Positions 24,821-33,279 of a DNA stretch of 64,000 bases are shown piece by piece. Below the pieces are notes generated by a model. It saw nothing but the letters and a program-made list of their open reading frames with translations, was not told the DNA's origin and did no database searches. This DNA is from Oscillospiraceae bacterium (GTDB taxonomy: Bacteria > Bacillota > Clostridia > Oscillospirales > Ruminococcaceae): contig JAGAUA010000044.1 of assembly GCA_017847885.1 (NCBI GenBank), positions 1-64,000 of the forward strand. The letters are read 5' to 3'. Every line of letters begins with the position of its first letter. Positions within the stretch are counted from its first letter, which is position 1. Position numbers and translations under genes: made by a program.

Positions 24821-24867
24821 AAGAAACTCCTTTCAAGGGTATACCATATAAATATAAGCTACTTTAT

Positions 24868-24895
24868 ATTGTACCACAAAATGCTGATTTGTCAA
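24868..24895 (-). promoter_or_regulatory. Promoter of minD-mgsA
   Basis: TTGACA (plus 24890-24895), 16 bases, TACAAT (plus 24868-24873), 47 bases before minD. Confidence 0.75.
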
Positions 24896-24980
24896 AGTCT
24901 TTTTGAACAAATCGCACATTTTTGTTGGGTTGCTGATAAAAAATTTAGTTTTTTTGTACATATTGCACAACCCGTTATTT

Positions 24981-27089
24981 TTACTCGGAAATTGATGTAA
25001 CGGTCGTTTCGGAAGCGTCCCCGGTAATCTTGCCCGACAAGATTTCATCGGGTGAAGCTGTCACGGGCTTTGCAGGGACATAGTTTTTGTCGTAATAAGC
25101 CTCGATTATCTGCCTTATCATAAATTTGGAGTACTCGCCGTGCTCAACAAAGCCCGAAAAGGCGATCTCTGGGTCGTCGACAGGATAAAAGCCGATGAAA
25201 GCCGAGCTTGTATCCTCCGCGGTAGTCGCCTGGGGAGTACCCGTCTTTATCGCCGCTTCCTTGGGCAGGTCTGTCAGCAGATAAGGCGTGTAATAATCCT
25301 TCTGGGCAGGATAGCTGTACGGCACAAAGGCTGCCGCCTGCTTCATGCCCTGAATGACAAGCTCAAAGGTCTCGCCTGTTTTGTCGGGTATGGTATGCGC
25401 CACAACGGGCTGTGTCTTTGAAACCAGGGATTCCATATTATATGTGTGTATGCTGTCGACAATATACGGCTTGTAGCGCACTCCGCGGTTTGCTATCGTA
25501 CAAGCTTGAACTGCCATCTGAAGCGGAGTAACGCCCGTTTCCGACTGACCTATCGCTGCCTGTACCACAAGTCCTGCGTTCCATTCCATATGCAGCGCCT
25601 GAAGCGAATCGGGAGTGGCTATCCTGCCCTTTTCGCCGCCTGTTTCAAAGCCGAGGTCCTCGGCAAGACCGTACTGGGAAGCGTAATCCGCTATCATATC
25701 TATTCCCATTGCCCTGCCCACCTCATAGAAAAAGATGTTGCAGGATTTTTCTATCGCCGTAACAACGTTTATCCGCCCGTGCCAGCCTGTACATTTGGGC
25801 TTGTAGTCGTCCCAGTAGGTGTACACCTTGTTGCAGACAACGGTGGAATTTCTGTCGATAAAGCCCTCGTTCAGCGCGGCAGTCGCGGTGACCGTCTTAA
25901 AGGTGGAGCCGGGACGGTACAGACCGTGAGTCGCACGGTTTGTAAGGGGTGCATTTTCGCCGTTAACCACGGAAGCGTAGTCCGTAAGATAGTCATTTAT
26001 GTTGTATGTGGGGGAAGTCGCCGCCGCAAGCAAAGCGCCGCTTTTTGCGTCCAGAACAACAATTGCTCCTGCGTTGGCGTCCATGCCCTTTGCTTTAGTC
26101 GAGGTCTGATTGTTGAGCCAGAGAATGTGGTTTTCCAGAATTTCCTGCACATCCCGCTGGTACGCCGAATCAATGGTAAGCTGAACTGTATTGCCCGGCT
26201 TTGCCTCCTCGGTAACGGTATCCGACACGACCGCGCCGTTCAGAAGCTCAAGGGTACGGGTTCCCTTTCCGCCCCGAAGCAGGCTTTCCATAGCCTTTTC
26301 AATGCCCGATTTTCCTATAACATCGTTAAGGGCATAGCCTTTGTCCTTGTTTTCGGCATATTCCTCCGCACTGATAGCGCCGACCGTGCCGATAAGGTGA
26401 GGGGCAACATCGCCTGCTGCATAAATGCGTATAGCCTCCTCCACGATGTCAACGCCGTCAAGCACATATGAAGCCTCTTTCATATGCACAACCGTATCCA
26501 TGGGGATATCCTCCGCGAAGGTGTAACGGTTTGAAAGGGAAAAGCTGCGGATTATCATTTCATAGCGTATACCTGCGATTATCCGCTTTTCACGCTCGGT
26601 ATAGCTGCTGTCTATCTCGTAAAGCTCATACATCGCCGCAAGGCAGTCTGCCGCAGTTGCATAGTGCTGAACGCCGATGTTCTTTCTAAGCTTTACAATG
26701 TCGCTGTCTCTTGCTTCAAGGTACTCATAAGGCTGCTCCGCCGTTATGGGAAGGGTGTCTATCCAGCTTACGCCGTCCTTTTGGAGTATCCTTACCGTGT
26801 CGAGGATAATGCGGTTCATCTCCTGCTTGTCGCTTGGGAAAAACGCCTTTTCGATAACAACGTTGAAGCCTGTTTTGTTGCTTACTATCTCGTTTCCGTT
26901 ACGGTCGACGATTTCCCCTCTGGGAGAGGTTATTACCTGCGTGGCAGTACGTGTAGTCTTAGCCTTTTCGAGATATTCCTCGCCGTCAACGATCTGTATT
27001 TTCATCAGGTCTATACAGCAAAGCGCCATCATCGCAAGTATAAGAATGAAAAAAAACGCTGCCCTCAGACGTTCAAGAAATTTCTGCAA
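24981..27089 (-). CDS. mrdA: Penicillin-binding protein 2 (elongasome transpeptidase)
   Basis: 702 aa. One membrane segment near residues 10-28, a dimerisation/pedestal domain (about 50-310), and a transpeptidase domain with SxxK as STFK (Ser about 394), SxN as SCN (about 444) and KTG as IKTGTPQ (about 615). Cross-links peptidoglycan along the lateral wall with RodA and MreBCD. Follows mreD by 86 bases that contain a REP palindrome. The C-terminal 40 residues are Ser/Thr/Ala-rich. Confidence 0.92.
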   Translation of the reverse strand: MQKFLERLRAAFFFILILAMMALCCIDLMKIQIVDGEEYLEKAKTTRTATQVITSPRGEIVDRNGNEIVSNKTGFNVVIEKAFFPSDKQEMNRIILDTVRILQKDGVSWIDTLPITAEQPYEYLEARDSDIVKLRKNIGVQHYATAADCLAAMYELYEIDSSYTEREKRIIAGIRYEMIIRSFSLSNRYTFAEDIPMDTVVHMKEASYVLDGVDIVEEAIRIYAAGDVAPHLIGTVGAISAEEYAENKDKGYALNDVIGKSGIEKAMESLLRGGKGTRTLELLNGAVVSDTVTEEAKPGNTVQLTIDSAYQRDVQEILENHILWLNNQTSTKAKGMDANAGAIVVLDAKSGALLAAATSPTYNINDYLTDYASVVNGENAPLTNRATHGLYRPGSTFKTVTATAALNEGFIDRNSTVVCNKVYTYWDDYKPKCTGWHGRINVVTAIEKSCNIFFYEVGRAMGIDMIADYASQYGLAEDLGFETGGEKGRIATPDSLQALHMEWNAGLVVQAAIGQSETGVTPLQMAVQACTIANRGVRYKPYIVDSIHTYNMESLVSKTQPVVAHTIPDKTGETFELVIQGMKQAAAFVPYSYPAQKDYYTPYLLTDLPKEAAIKTGTPQATTAEDTSSAFIGFYPVDDPEIAFSGFVEHGEYSKFMIRQIIEAYYDKNYVPAKPVTASPDEILSGKITGDASETTVTSISE

Positions 27090-27127
27090 GATATAACCTC
27101 CCTTTCGTTTTAATATGCAGTAACTGT

Positions 27128-27151
27128 CGGGCGGATAATATCCGCCCCTAC
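27128..27151. repeat. REP palindrome copy 3 (between mreD and PBP2 genes)
   Basis: CGGGCGGATA / ATATCCGCCCC followed by TAC, the same family as the copies in the RAYT gene. Confidence 0.8.
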
Positions 27152-27175
27152 AAGAAGCATTTTTGATAACAAGCT

Positions 27176-27742
27176 TTATTCTCTGACAATATCGTCGGAT
27201 TTTTCCTCAATATAGCTTTCAATTATCAGACCAAAGCGCTTGTTAAGGAATTTCACCGCGAAAAACAGCGGTATCACCGCAATTTCGGTATACAGCATTA
27301 CGGGCAAAAGCTCATGAAGCAGTATCCTTCCGCCGTGGTCGTACTCCCATATCGCGTAGTAGAAAAAGTAGTAGATAAGCCCCTGCACTATCACCGCCGC
27401 GGCGTTCAGCATGATTATGTTAACGATATGCCGCCTCATAAAAAAGTGAAACAGCAGAGACGATGCAAGGCAGCACCATAGCAGTATTATACCGCTCAAA
27501 CCGATAAGCGTACCCTGCGCCGTGTCGAGAAGAAGTCCTGCCACACAGCCTGTTACCGCCGAGTCGAAAGGCTCTTCAAACATTGATATGCACATTGCAA
27601 CGGGTATAACGAAAAGCGGCGTTCTGAGTTTCAGCGGCGCCGTCGTCATGTAAATATATGAAAACACCAGAAGCAGGGCGTATATCAGCCAGCGCACGAC
27701 CGCGTTTCTTTTCTCTTTTTTTCTTTTCAAATCAATATTCAT
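27176..27742 (-). CDS. mreD: Rod shape-determining protein MreD
   Basis: 188 aa with five to six hydrophobic helices (about 19-35, 40-55, 60-80, 85-100, 110-130, 145-165) and the SMFEEPFDSAVTGCVAGLLLD segment common in MreD. Integral membrane partner of MreC in the elongasome. Starts 12 bases after mreC. Confidence 0.9.
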   Translation of the reverse strand: MNIDLKRKKEKRNAVVRWLIYALLLVFSYIYMTTAPLKLRTPLFVIPVAMCISMFEEPFDSAVTGCVAGLLLDTAQGTLIGLSGIILLWCCLASSLLFHFFMRRHIVNIIMLNAAAVIVQGLIYYFFYYAIWEYDHGGRILLHELLPVMLYTEIAVIPLFFAVKFLNKRFGLIIESYIEEKSDDIVRE

Positions 27743-27754
27743 ACAAAATCACCA

Positions 27755-28603
27755 TTATTCCGCGCCGCCCTGTCCGCCGAAGTTTGTTATCACAAACACC
27801 GTTGAAACGGTTTCGGGGTTAATCGCAAGCTCGATGACCGCATACTGTGAAAGTCCGCTGTCCTCCATGCCAACTTCCTTTACCGTTCCCACAAGATGAT
27901 TTGCGGGGAAGGTCTCGCTTCCCGAGGTAACGATAATGTCACCCTCCTTGATGTCAGCGGTCTTGCTTATATAGCTCATGCGGCACATTCCCTCTTCCGC
28001 AAGCTCGTAGTCGCCCTCGATAATGCCCGTAGCCTTGGTGCGCACGGTGGTTACGCCGACTGCGGTTTTCGGGGAATAAAGTGTCCTCACCCTGCTTGTG
28101 CTGCGCGATACGTCGTAGCATATCCCCACAAGTCCCGACGAGGTAATAACAGGCTCGTAAGGCTCAATGCCGTCGTTGCTGCCCTTGTCGATGGTAAAGG
28201 AGTGATACGGGTCGTTTGTTGTACGGGCAATAACCGTGCATGGCGCGGAAAACTCGTAATCGCTGTACTCCTCTTTAAGTCCCAGCAGGACACGGAGCTG
28301 CTCGTTCTCACGGGTCACCTTGTCGTAGTCAATGATATCGTTGTAGACCTCGTTCAAGGTCTCTTTCAGCTTAATGTTTTCATTATAGTATTTTTCGGCG
28401 TTGAAAAGCATATCGAGCGTGGAGGTGACCTTGTCGGAAATGGTTGTGGAGAACTTCTGGAACGGCTCGAGAATAACGCTGAAAACCGAAGCGCTGTCGG
28501 AGGAATAACCGCCCCTTGTAAGGGTATATATCATAACGCCCACAATAACAGCCATAAGCGCCGCAAGCACCTTGAACTTTGTGGTCCTGAAAAAATCCTT
28601 CAC
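27755..28603 (-). CDS. mreC: Rod shape-determining protein MreC
   Basis: 282 aa. Membrane segment near 10-27, coiled coil (about 65-105), then the beta-barrel domain with CTVIARTTNDPYHSFTIDKG and VITSSGLVGICYDV. Scaffolds PBP2 and links it to MreB on the outer face of the membrane. Follows mreB by 89 bases. Confidence 0.95.
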   Translation of the reverse strand: MKDFFRTTKFKVLAALMAVIVGVMIYTLTRGGYSSDSASVFSVILEPFQKFSTTISDKVTSTLDMLFNAEKYYNENIKLKETLNEVYNDIIDYDKVTRENEQLRVLLGLKEEYSDYEFSAPCTVIARTTNDPYHSFTIDKGSNDGIEPYEPVITSSGLVGICYDVSRSTSRVRTLYSPKTAVGVTTVRTKATGIIEGDYELAEEGMCRMSYISKTADIKEGDIIVTSGSETFPANHLVGTVKEVGMEDSGLSQYAVIELAINPETVSTVFVITNFGGQGGAE

Positions 28604-28692
28604 AGGGCAGCCTCCTTTACGCTGAAGTCATTGTCAAATAAAAACCCGAAAAGGGCGAACAGATACAGTTCGCCCATAAATATTGAATTTAA

Positions 28693-29709
28693 TCAATAAT
28701 ATTTGGAATCGTCGTTAAGCACCTCGCGGAGCTTTTCAATGTCCTCAAGTACCTTGCCCGTGCCGTCGGCAACGCAGTCGAGAGGAGTTTCCGCAACATA
28801 AACGGGCATACCCGTCTCCTTGTTGATAAGCTTATCAAGACCTCTGATAAGCGCTCCGCCGCCTGCAAGGGTTATACCCTGGTCAATGATATCGGCAGCA
28901 AGCTCGGGGGGAGTCTTTTCAAGCGTTACCTTTATAGCCTCAATAACGTTGGAAAGCGGCTCTGCAAGCGCTTCTCGTATCTCCGCAGAGGTCACCATTA
29001 TATTCTCCGGCAGACCATTAAGCAGGTTGCGTCCCTTTATCTCCATTTCGGTCTCCTGCTCCATGGGGAACGCCGAGCCGATAGCGATTTTTACATTTTC
29101 GGCGGTACGCTCACCGATAAGCAGGTTATACTTTTTCTTGATGTAGTTGATGATAGCCGCGTCGAAAGCGTCGCCAGCAACACGTACCGAACGGGAGGTT
29201 ACAATGCCGCCCAGAGAAATTACCGCAACCTCGGAGGTGCCGCCGCCGATATCAACTATCATAGAGCCCTGAGGCTCGGAAACGGGCAGACCTGCGCCGA
29301 TAGCCGCCGCCATAGGCTCTTCGATTATATTTACCTTCTTTGCACCTGCGTTTTCCGCAGCTTCCTTTACGGCACGGCGCTCAACCGCAGTTACGCCCGA
29401 GGGGATACAGATGATAACGTGTGCCTTGGAGAAAAACGCACCCTTGAGCGCCTTTTTGATGAACTCCTGAAGCATGGTGGTTGTTATCTCAAAGTCAGCG
29501 ATAACGCCGTCCTTAAGGGGTCTTACCGCAACGATAGAGCCGGGGGTACGTCCGATAACGTCCTTAGCCTCCTGACCCACATACTTAGCACGGTCTGTTC
29601 TCGTATCAACGGCAACAACCGACGGCTCGCGGATAATAATGCCCTTTCCTCTCATATATACAAGGGTGTTGGCAGTACCCAGGTCAATTCCGATTTCTTT
29701 AGTAAACAT
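28693..29709 (-). CDS. mreB: Rod shape-determining actin homologue MreB
   Basis: 338 aa, family length. Actin-fold ATP motifs: [14 protein letters not shown] (residues 7-20), [16 protein letters not shown] (about 158-173) and [12 protein letters not shown] (about 288-299). Forms membrane-associated filaments that guide lateral wall synthesis. First gene of mreBCD-PBP2 with its own promoter. Confidence 0.97.
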   Translation of the reverse strand: MFTKEIGIDLGTANTLVYMRGKGIIIREPSVVAVDTRTDRAKYVGQEAKDVIGRTPGSIVAVRPLKDGVIADFEITTTMLQEFIKKALKGAFFSKAHVIICIPSGVTAVERRAVKEAAENAGAKKVNIIEEPMAAAIGAGLPVSEPQGSMIVDIGGGTSEVAVISLGGIVTSRSVRVAGDAFDAAIINYIKKKYNLLIGERTAENVKIAIGSAFPMEQETEMEIKGRNLLNGLPENIMVTSAEIREALAEPLSNVIEAIKVTLEKTPPELAADIIDQGITLAGGGALIRGLDKLINKETGMPVYVAETPLDCVADGTGKVLEDIEKLREVLNDDSKYY

Positions 29710-29775
29710 TTTTCTACAATCCTTTCCGGCAGCAGTTTATTTAAAAGTTTATTTGCATAAAGCGTCACACATATT

Positions 29776-29804
29776 ATTATATCACTTGAAAACGCGCTCT
29801 ACAA
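29776..29804 (-). promoter_or_regulatory. Promoter of mreBCD
   Basis: TTGTAG (plus 29799-29804), 17 bases, TATAAT (plus 29776-29781). Confidence 0.7.
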
Positions 29805-29908
29805 GATTTTTTTCAACTTTTTTATCAATTTGTAATATTTGTTTTTTCCGTTAATCAAAGCATGGAAATTTACCCGTTTTTAGTGCAGATTTTACATAAC
29901 CTGTTTTA

Positions 29909-30008
29909 TACTAAGAACCAATTAAAAACTGTACAAAAAATCGAGCATAATCTTGCGTATATGGATTATGTGAAGATTTTTTGTCTACAGTTTTATTGGT
30001 TATTAGTA
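29909..30008. repeat. 100-bp near-palindromic element (MITE-like)
   Basis: Ends TACTAAGAACCAAT (29909-29922) and ATTGGTTATTAGTA (29995-30008) are inverted repeats with one mismatch. Complementarity continues inward: AAAACTGT/ACAGTTT, CAAAAAATC/GATTTTTTG, CATAATC/GATTATG. It ends one base before the stop codon of the DUF4321 gene. TA at both ends suggests a TA target, as for IS630/mariner-derived MITEs. As RNA it would be a long hairpin that could also stop transcription. Confidence 0.75.
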
Positions 30009-30287
30009 TTACAGCCCCTTGCAGGTCTTGTTGTAAATGACCAGCGCAATTATTATGCAGATTATCTGCGCGGTATTCACCGTCAAGGTAAACCCGAACG
30101 CCAGCTTGAACACTATCAAATCCAGCACCAGCGGCGAGCCCGTATCAAGCCCCACCGACATTGTATACGCAAGCCACGACAGAAACGGCACACCGTCGCA
30201 AAGCCTTGCAACCACCGTGCCCAGCACTATCCCTGCCAGCAGAAAAAACAGAAACGCTATCGTCCGTTTTATTCCCTGTCCCATCAA
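30009..30287 (-). CDS. DUF4321 membrane protein
   Basis: 92 aa with two to three hydrophobic segments. The block PFLSWLAYTMSVGLDTGSPL and then VLDLIVFKLAFGFTLTVN is the DUF4321 signature. The family is commonly found next to mreB or maf genes in clostridia, as here; function unknown. Eleven bases separate it from the U32 peptidase gene upstream, so they are likely co-transcribed. Confidence 0.8.
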   Translation of the reverse strand: MMGQGIKRTIAFLFFLLAGIVLGTVVARLCDGVPFLSWLAYTMSVGLDTGSPLVLDLIVFKLAFGFTLTVNTAQIICIIIALVIYNKTCKGL

Positions 30288-30298
30288 ATCAATCCTTT

Positions 30299-32344
30299 CT
30301 ATTCAACGCCGCGGTAATAAAGTCCGCGTGTAAAGCCGCTATCCGCGATTTTGCGTCCTCCGCGGCAACAATCGGCAGCGCGCCTTACCTCCGCCGCGCT
30401 TTCATCGGTAAAGTACAGCACCGCAAAATCGGCGCTTATCTCGTCCATGCGGTCGGTCATCATAAGCAAGTCGCTGTTGAACACCTCGCTGTACCCGGCC
30501 TTGCACCGCACCGCAAAGCTTCTGCCCGTCCTGTCGATAAGCCTGCCCGTGCATTTTTTGCAATTGCCCACCGCCTGCTTTACGGGGCAGTTTCTCGTCA
30601 GCATCACAGGCAGGTGACCGTACACTATCACGCCAACGGGTATACCGCCGTTTATGCAGGATATCTGACCCAGCTTGCACTCAAAGCTTGCGGTAACGTC
30701 CTCAAGCCCGAGAAGCCGCGCAGTTTCCGCCGCAAAGGGGTTTGCGATATTCAGCCCAAAGCCACCGTGCAGCTTAAAGCCCAAATCGCGCCCAATCTTT
30801 ATGTGGGCAAGGTTGGTGCAAAGAAGCCTTTCAAAGCCGCGCGCCTTTATGTCTTCAAGCTGCTTTTTCAACTTTTCTTCGTCTGATACAAAACGGGGCA
30901 GCTCGGCAATATACCGATTTTCCGCCGTTATTTCCGTACATATTCCAATTGGCATGATAACATACTCCGTATAGTCGGGAACGCCCGAAAGCTGCTCCGC
31001 GCAGGATATCCTGACCCGTATTTTTTCGGGATACCGCCTTTTTGCCGCATATTTCGTCTCACATTCGGCATATCTTTGTACAGGCTTTGCCGCGGAAATC
31101 CTTGCCGCGTTCATTTTCTCGCACACCTCGCGGCGCACTGCGTTTATCGCCGAGGCAGGAAGCATAAGCCCCTCGCCTATCTCGGCACGGATATTGCCAA
31201 GGAAATAAACCGTATCCCCAAGCTTATCAAGCTGACGGGACACGTACTCCTTATCCGCAGGACGGTTTTTCGCCGTCTCGGGAACAGCACCCTCCGCGGT
31301 GACCGTTATTCCGCCGCAGGTCATCTCCAGCCGCGACGGCTCGCCTTGTTTTATATAAACGGCAAAGTCAGCCTCCGCCGCCTTTGTTTCTTTTCGATAG
31401 CTTTCCCTCAGCACGGGAAGCACCGCTTCTGCGGAAACCACGTCCTCTTTTCTGCGGTAACCGAACATCTCCGCACCTGTTTTTCCCGTCAGATAGCCGT
31501 CGGTAAAGCCGCTTCTTGAGAAAACCGCCCTAAGCGTATCAAGGTCGGGCTCTTTGCCGTCCAAAGCCGCACGGCAGGCTGTTACCGCCGCCGCAACGTA
31601 CTCCGCACGCTTCATGCGCCCCTCGATTTTAAGGGAAGCGATACCGATTTCCGAAAGCCTTTTTATGTGGGGTATTCCGCACAAGTCCTTTAAGGAAAGG
31701 TCGCAGCGTTCCTCCCCCGAAACAGCGCTGAACGGCAGCCTGCACGCTTGGGCGCACATACCTCTGTCCGCGCTTCGTGAGCCTATCATCGCGCTCATGT
31801 AGCATTGCCCCGAAACGGACATACACAGCGCACCGTGAATGAACGCTTCTATTTCAATGCCCGTTTCAGCCATTTTTTCAAGCTCCGCCATTGACAGCTC
31901 TCTTGCCGCAACAACTCGGGAAAATCCCATTTCCTTTGCAAGCCGTGCGCCCTCGGGGGTATGGATAGTCATCTGCGTCGAAGCGTTCAGACGCATATCG
32001 GGAAGGCTTTCACGCAGAAGCCGTGCCGCGCCGATATCCTGAACGATAAGACCGTCAACGCCGATATCCGCCGAAAGCCTTGCCGCAGCAAGAAAATCCC
32101 TCATTTCCTCCGCAAACACAAGCGTATTCATGGCGCGGTAAACCTTAACGCCGTGGAGATGACAGTAATCAACCGCCTTTTCAAGCTCTTCATCGGTAAA
32201 ATTCACCGCATTGGCTCTTGCGGAAAACCTGCCGCCGCCCACATACACCGCGTCGGCACCGCATCGCACCGCCGAATAAATACTTTCCATGCTTCCTGCC
32301 GGGGCAAGAAGTTCAGGCTTGTTTTTGCGAGAAATTTCGGACAT
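30299..32344 (-). CDS. U32 family peptidase-like protein with DUF3656 C-terminal region (RlhA-like)
   Basis: 681 aa. N-terminal ELLAPAGSMESIYSAVRCGADAVY TIM-barrel-like block, ASTQMTIHTPEGA, and the Cys-rich HGALCMSVSGQCYMS ... MCAQACRLPF segment near 170-205 that binds an Fe-S cluster in RlhA/TrhP. Long U32 proteins with the added C-terminal domain are linked to 23S rRNA hydroxylation rather than proteolysis. Further C-terminal cysteines (NCPVKQAVGNCKKC) may bind metal. Sits between zapA and the DUF4321 gene. Confidence 0.85.
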   Translation of the reverse strand: MSEISRKNKPELLAPAGSMESIYSAVRCGADAVYVGGGRFSARANAVNFTDEELEKAVDYCHLHGVKVYRAMNTLVFAEEMRDFLAAARLSADIGVDGLIVQDIGAARLLRESLPDMRLNASTQMTIHTPEGARLAKEMGFSRVVAARELSMAELEKMAETGIEIEAFIHGALCMSVSGQCYMSAMIGSRSADRGMCAQACRLPFSAVSGEERCDLSLKDLCGIPHIKRLSEIGIASLKIEGRMKRAEYVAAAVTACRAALDGKEPDLDTLRAVFSRSGFTDGYLTGKTGAEMFGYRRKEDVVSAEAVLPVLRESYRKETKAAEADFAVYIKQGEPSRLEMTCGGITVTAEGAVPETAKNRPADKEYVSRQLDKLGDTVYFLGNIRAEIGEGLMLPASAINAVRREVCEKMNAARISAAKPVQRYAECETKYAAKRRYPEKIRVRISCAEQLSGVPDYTEYVIMPIGICTEITAENRYIAELPRFVSDEEKLKKQLEDIKARGFERLLCTNLAHIKIGRDLGFKLHGGFGLNIANPFAAETARLLGLEDVTASFECKLGQISCINGGIPVGVIVYGHLPVMLTRNCPVKQAVGNCKKCTGRLIDRTGRSFAVRCKAGYSEVFNSDLLMMTDRMDEISADFAVLYFTDESAAEVRRAADCCRGGRKIADSGFTRGLYYRGVE

Positions 32345-32362
32345 AATATAATTCCCTTCGGG

Positions 32363-32761
32363 TTACTTGGATTTTGTGCCGTCAATGGTAAGCTGCTCTT
32401 CGATATCGTTTTTCATATGCTTTATCTTAAGCTCGTTTTCCAAAGCAGATATTCTTGCAAGCAGCGCCTTTTCGTTCTTGACCGCCTCGTCACGCTCAAG
32501 CCTTGCCTGGCAAGCATCGTCAACGTACTCCTTTATCTGAGTGCGGATATTGTCAATGCTGTCGTTGGCTTTCTGAGCCTCGTCAAAAGCCTGAAGCGCA
32601 ACCAGCACCGCAGCAGACTGTATGGAAATATTATCCGCAGAGGAAGCCATTTTGTATATCTCGGTGTCAACCTTTTTCGCAAGCTGAGTAAAATAGCTCG
32701 GCGCTTCATCGGTTTTCAGGCTGAATTCCTTGCCGCAGATAGTGACCTTAACCTTATTCAT
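32363..32761 (-). CDS. zapA: Cell division protein ZapA
   Basis: 132 aa from ATG 32761, after AAGGTGGGTTCTGTT. N-terminal ZapA fold (VTICGKEFSLKTDE, then YFTQLAKKVDTEIYKM) and a long coiled coil (about 65-115). Bundles FtsZ filaments at the Z-ring. Own promoter; followed 18 bases later by the U32 gene. Confidence 0.85.
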   Translation of the reverse strand: MNKVKVTICGKEFSLKTDEAPSYFTQLAKKVDTEIYKMASSADNISIQSAAVLVALQAFDEAQKANDSIDNIRTQIKEYVDDACQARLERDEAVKNEKALLARISALENELKIKHMKNDIEEQLTIDGTKSK

Positions 32762-32798
32762 AACAGAACCCACCTTGTATAAAAATTCAATCATATTT

Positions 32799-32827
32799 AT
32801 TATACCTTACTTTTTCGGCAATTTCAA
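32799..32827 (-). promoter_or_regulatory. Promoter of zapA
   Basis: TTGAAA (plus 32822-32827), 17 bases, TATAAT (plus 32799-32804). It lies downstream of the terminator of the candidate small RNA, so zapA is a separate unit. Confidence 0.7.
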
Positions 32828-32837
32828 GGGTATGCGC

Positions 32838-33018
32838 CAAAAAAAGAAAGTGACCCTGTCCGGGGTAAGACAGGGTCGAAGATTATGATATAGGATTATT
32901 GGGGGGTTCCGTAAACCGCAGGGGTGGGCGGCTTACGGATAAGTCTTTTACCTGACAGACTTACGGGGTAATAAGCCTGCACATAAAAGCCTTTGGGGGA
33001 TATACCCGTTATTTCCGG
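32838..33018 (-). ncRNA. Candidate C-rich trans-acting small RNA, about 180 nt
   Basis: No ORF. On the minus strand: a short hairpin ACCCG/CGGGT at the 5' end, a stem GGCTTA..TAAGTCT / AGACTTA..TAAGCC, an alternative 12-bp stem TCCGTAAGCCGC / GCGGTTTACGGA sharing bases with it, then an intrinsic terminator GACCCTGTC / GACAGGGTC with a T-run. Five C-runs (TATCCCCCAA, TTACCCCG, CCACCCCTG, AACCCCCCAA and TTACCCC in the terminator loop) lie mainly in loops. Gram-positive sRNAs such as FsrA, CsfG and RsaE use such runs to pair with Shine-Dalgarno sequences. I could not match it to a known riboswitch or 6S RNA. Confidence 0.5.
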
Positions 33019-33023
33019 GTACG

Positions 33024-33051
33024 CTTATATAATAACCCGTCTTTGTGTAAA
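33024..33051 (-). promoter_or_regulatory. Possible promoter of the C-rich RNA
   Basis: TTTACA (plus 33046-33051), 16 bases, TATAAG (plus 33024-33029). Moderate quality. Confidence 0.45.
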
Positions 33052-33191
33052 GAATGTGAAAAGTCGCTGAAATCACGGCGAAATATATACCTGTCCATTT
33101 TCTGCATTTATGTTGAAAAAACTGTTAAAAACGTTAAAACTTGGGGTGTATGTTAAAAAAGCAATGTCGAAATATGTGGATTTGCGGTACT

Positions 33192-33229
33192 TTTTCCACG
33201 TTTTCCACAGGTTTTCAACATTTTCACGT
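33192..33229. repeat. Four tandem TTTTCCACA-like 9-mers
   Basis: TTTTCCACG (33192), TTTTCCACA (33201), TTTTCAACA (33212), TTTTCACGT (33221), about one helical turn apart, with ATGTGGATTT just before (33175). They resemble DnaA boxes (TTATCCACA) at one to three mismatches. Role unknown. Confidence 0.35.
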
Positions 33230-33242
33230 AAAAAAATTCCAT

Positions 33243-33270
33243 AAAAAAACGGATACTAAGCGTATCCGTT
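33243..33270 (-). terminator. Terminator of the M23 peptidase gene
   Basis: AACGGATAC (33248-33256) / GTATCCGTT (33262-33270) with TTTTTTT on the minus strand. Confidence 0.85.
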
Positions 33271-33279
33271 TTCATCAAA

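Noticed and set aside
32838..33018. 6S RNA next to zapA, as in gammaproteobacteria
   Set aside because: The ends do not pair and both candidate sides are C-rich; the long closing stem and central bubble of 6S RNA are not visible.
33192..33229. Replication origin
   Set aside because: No dnaA, dnaN or unwinding element nearby; the repeats deviate from the DnaA box.
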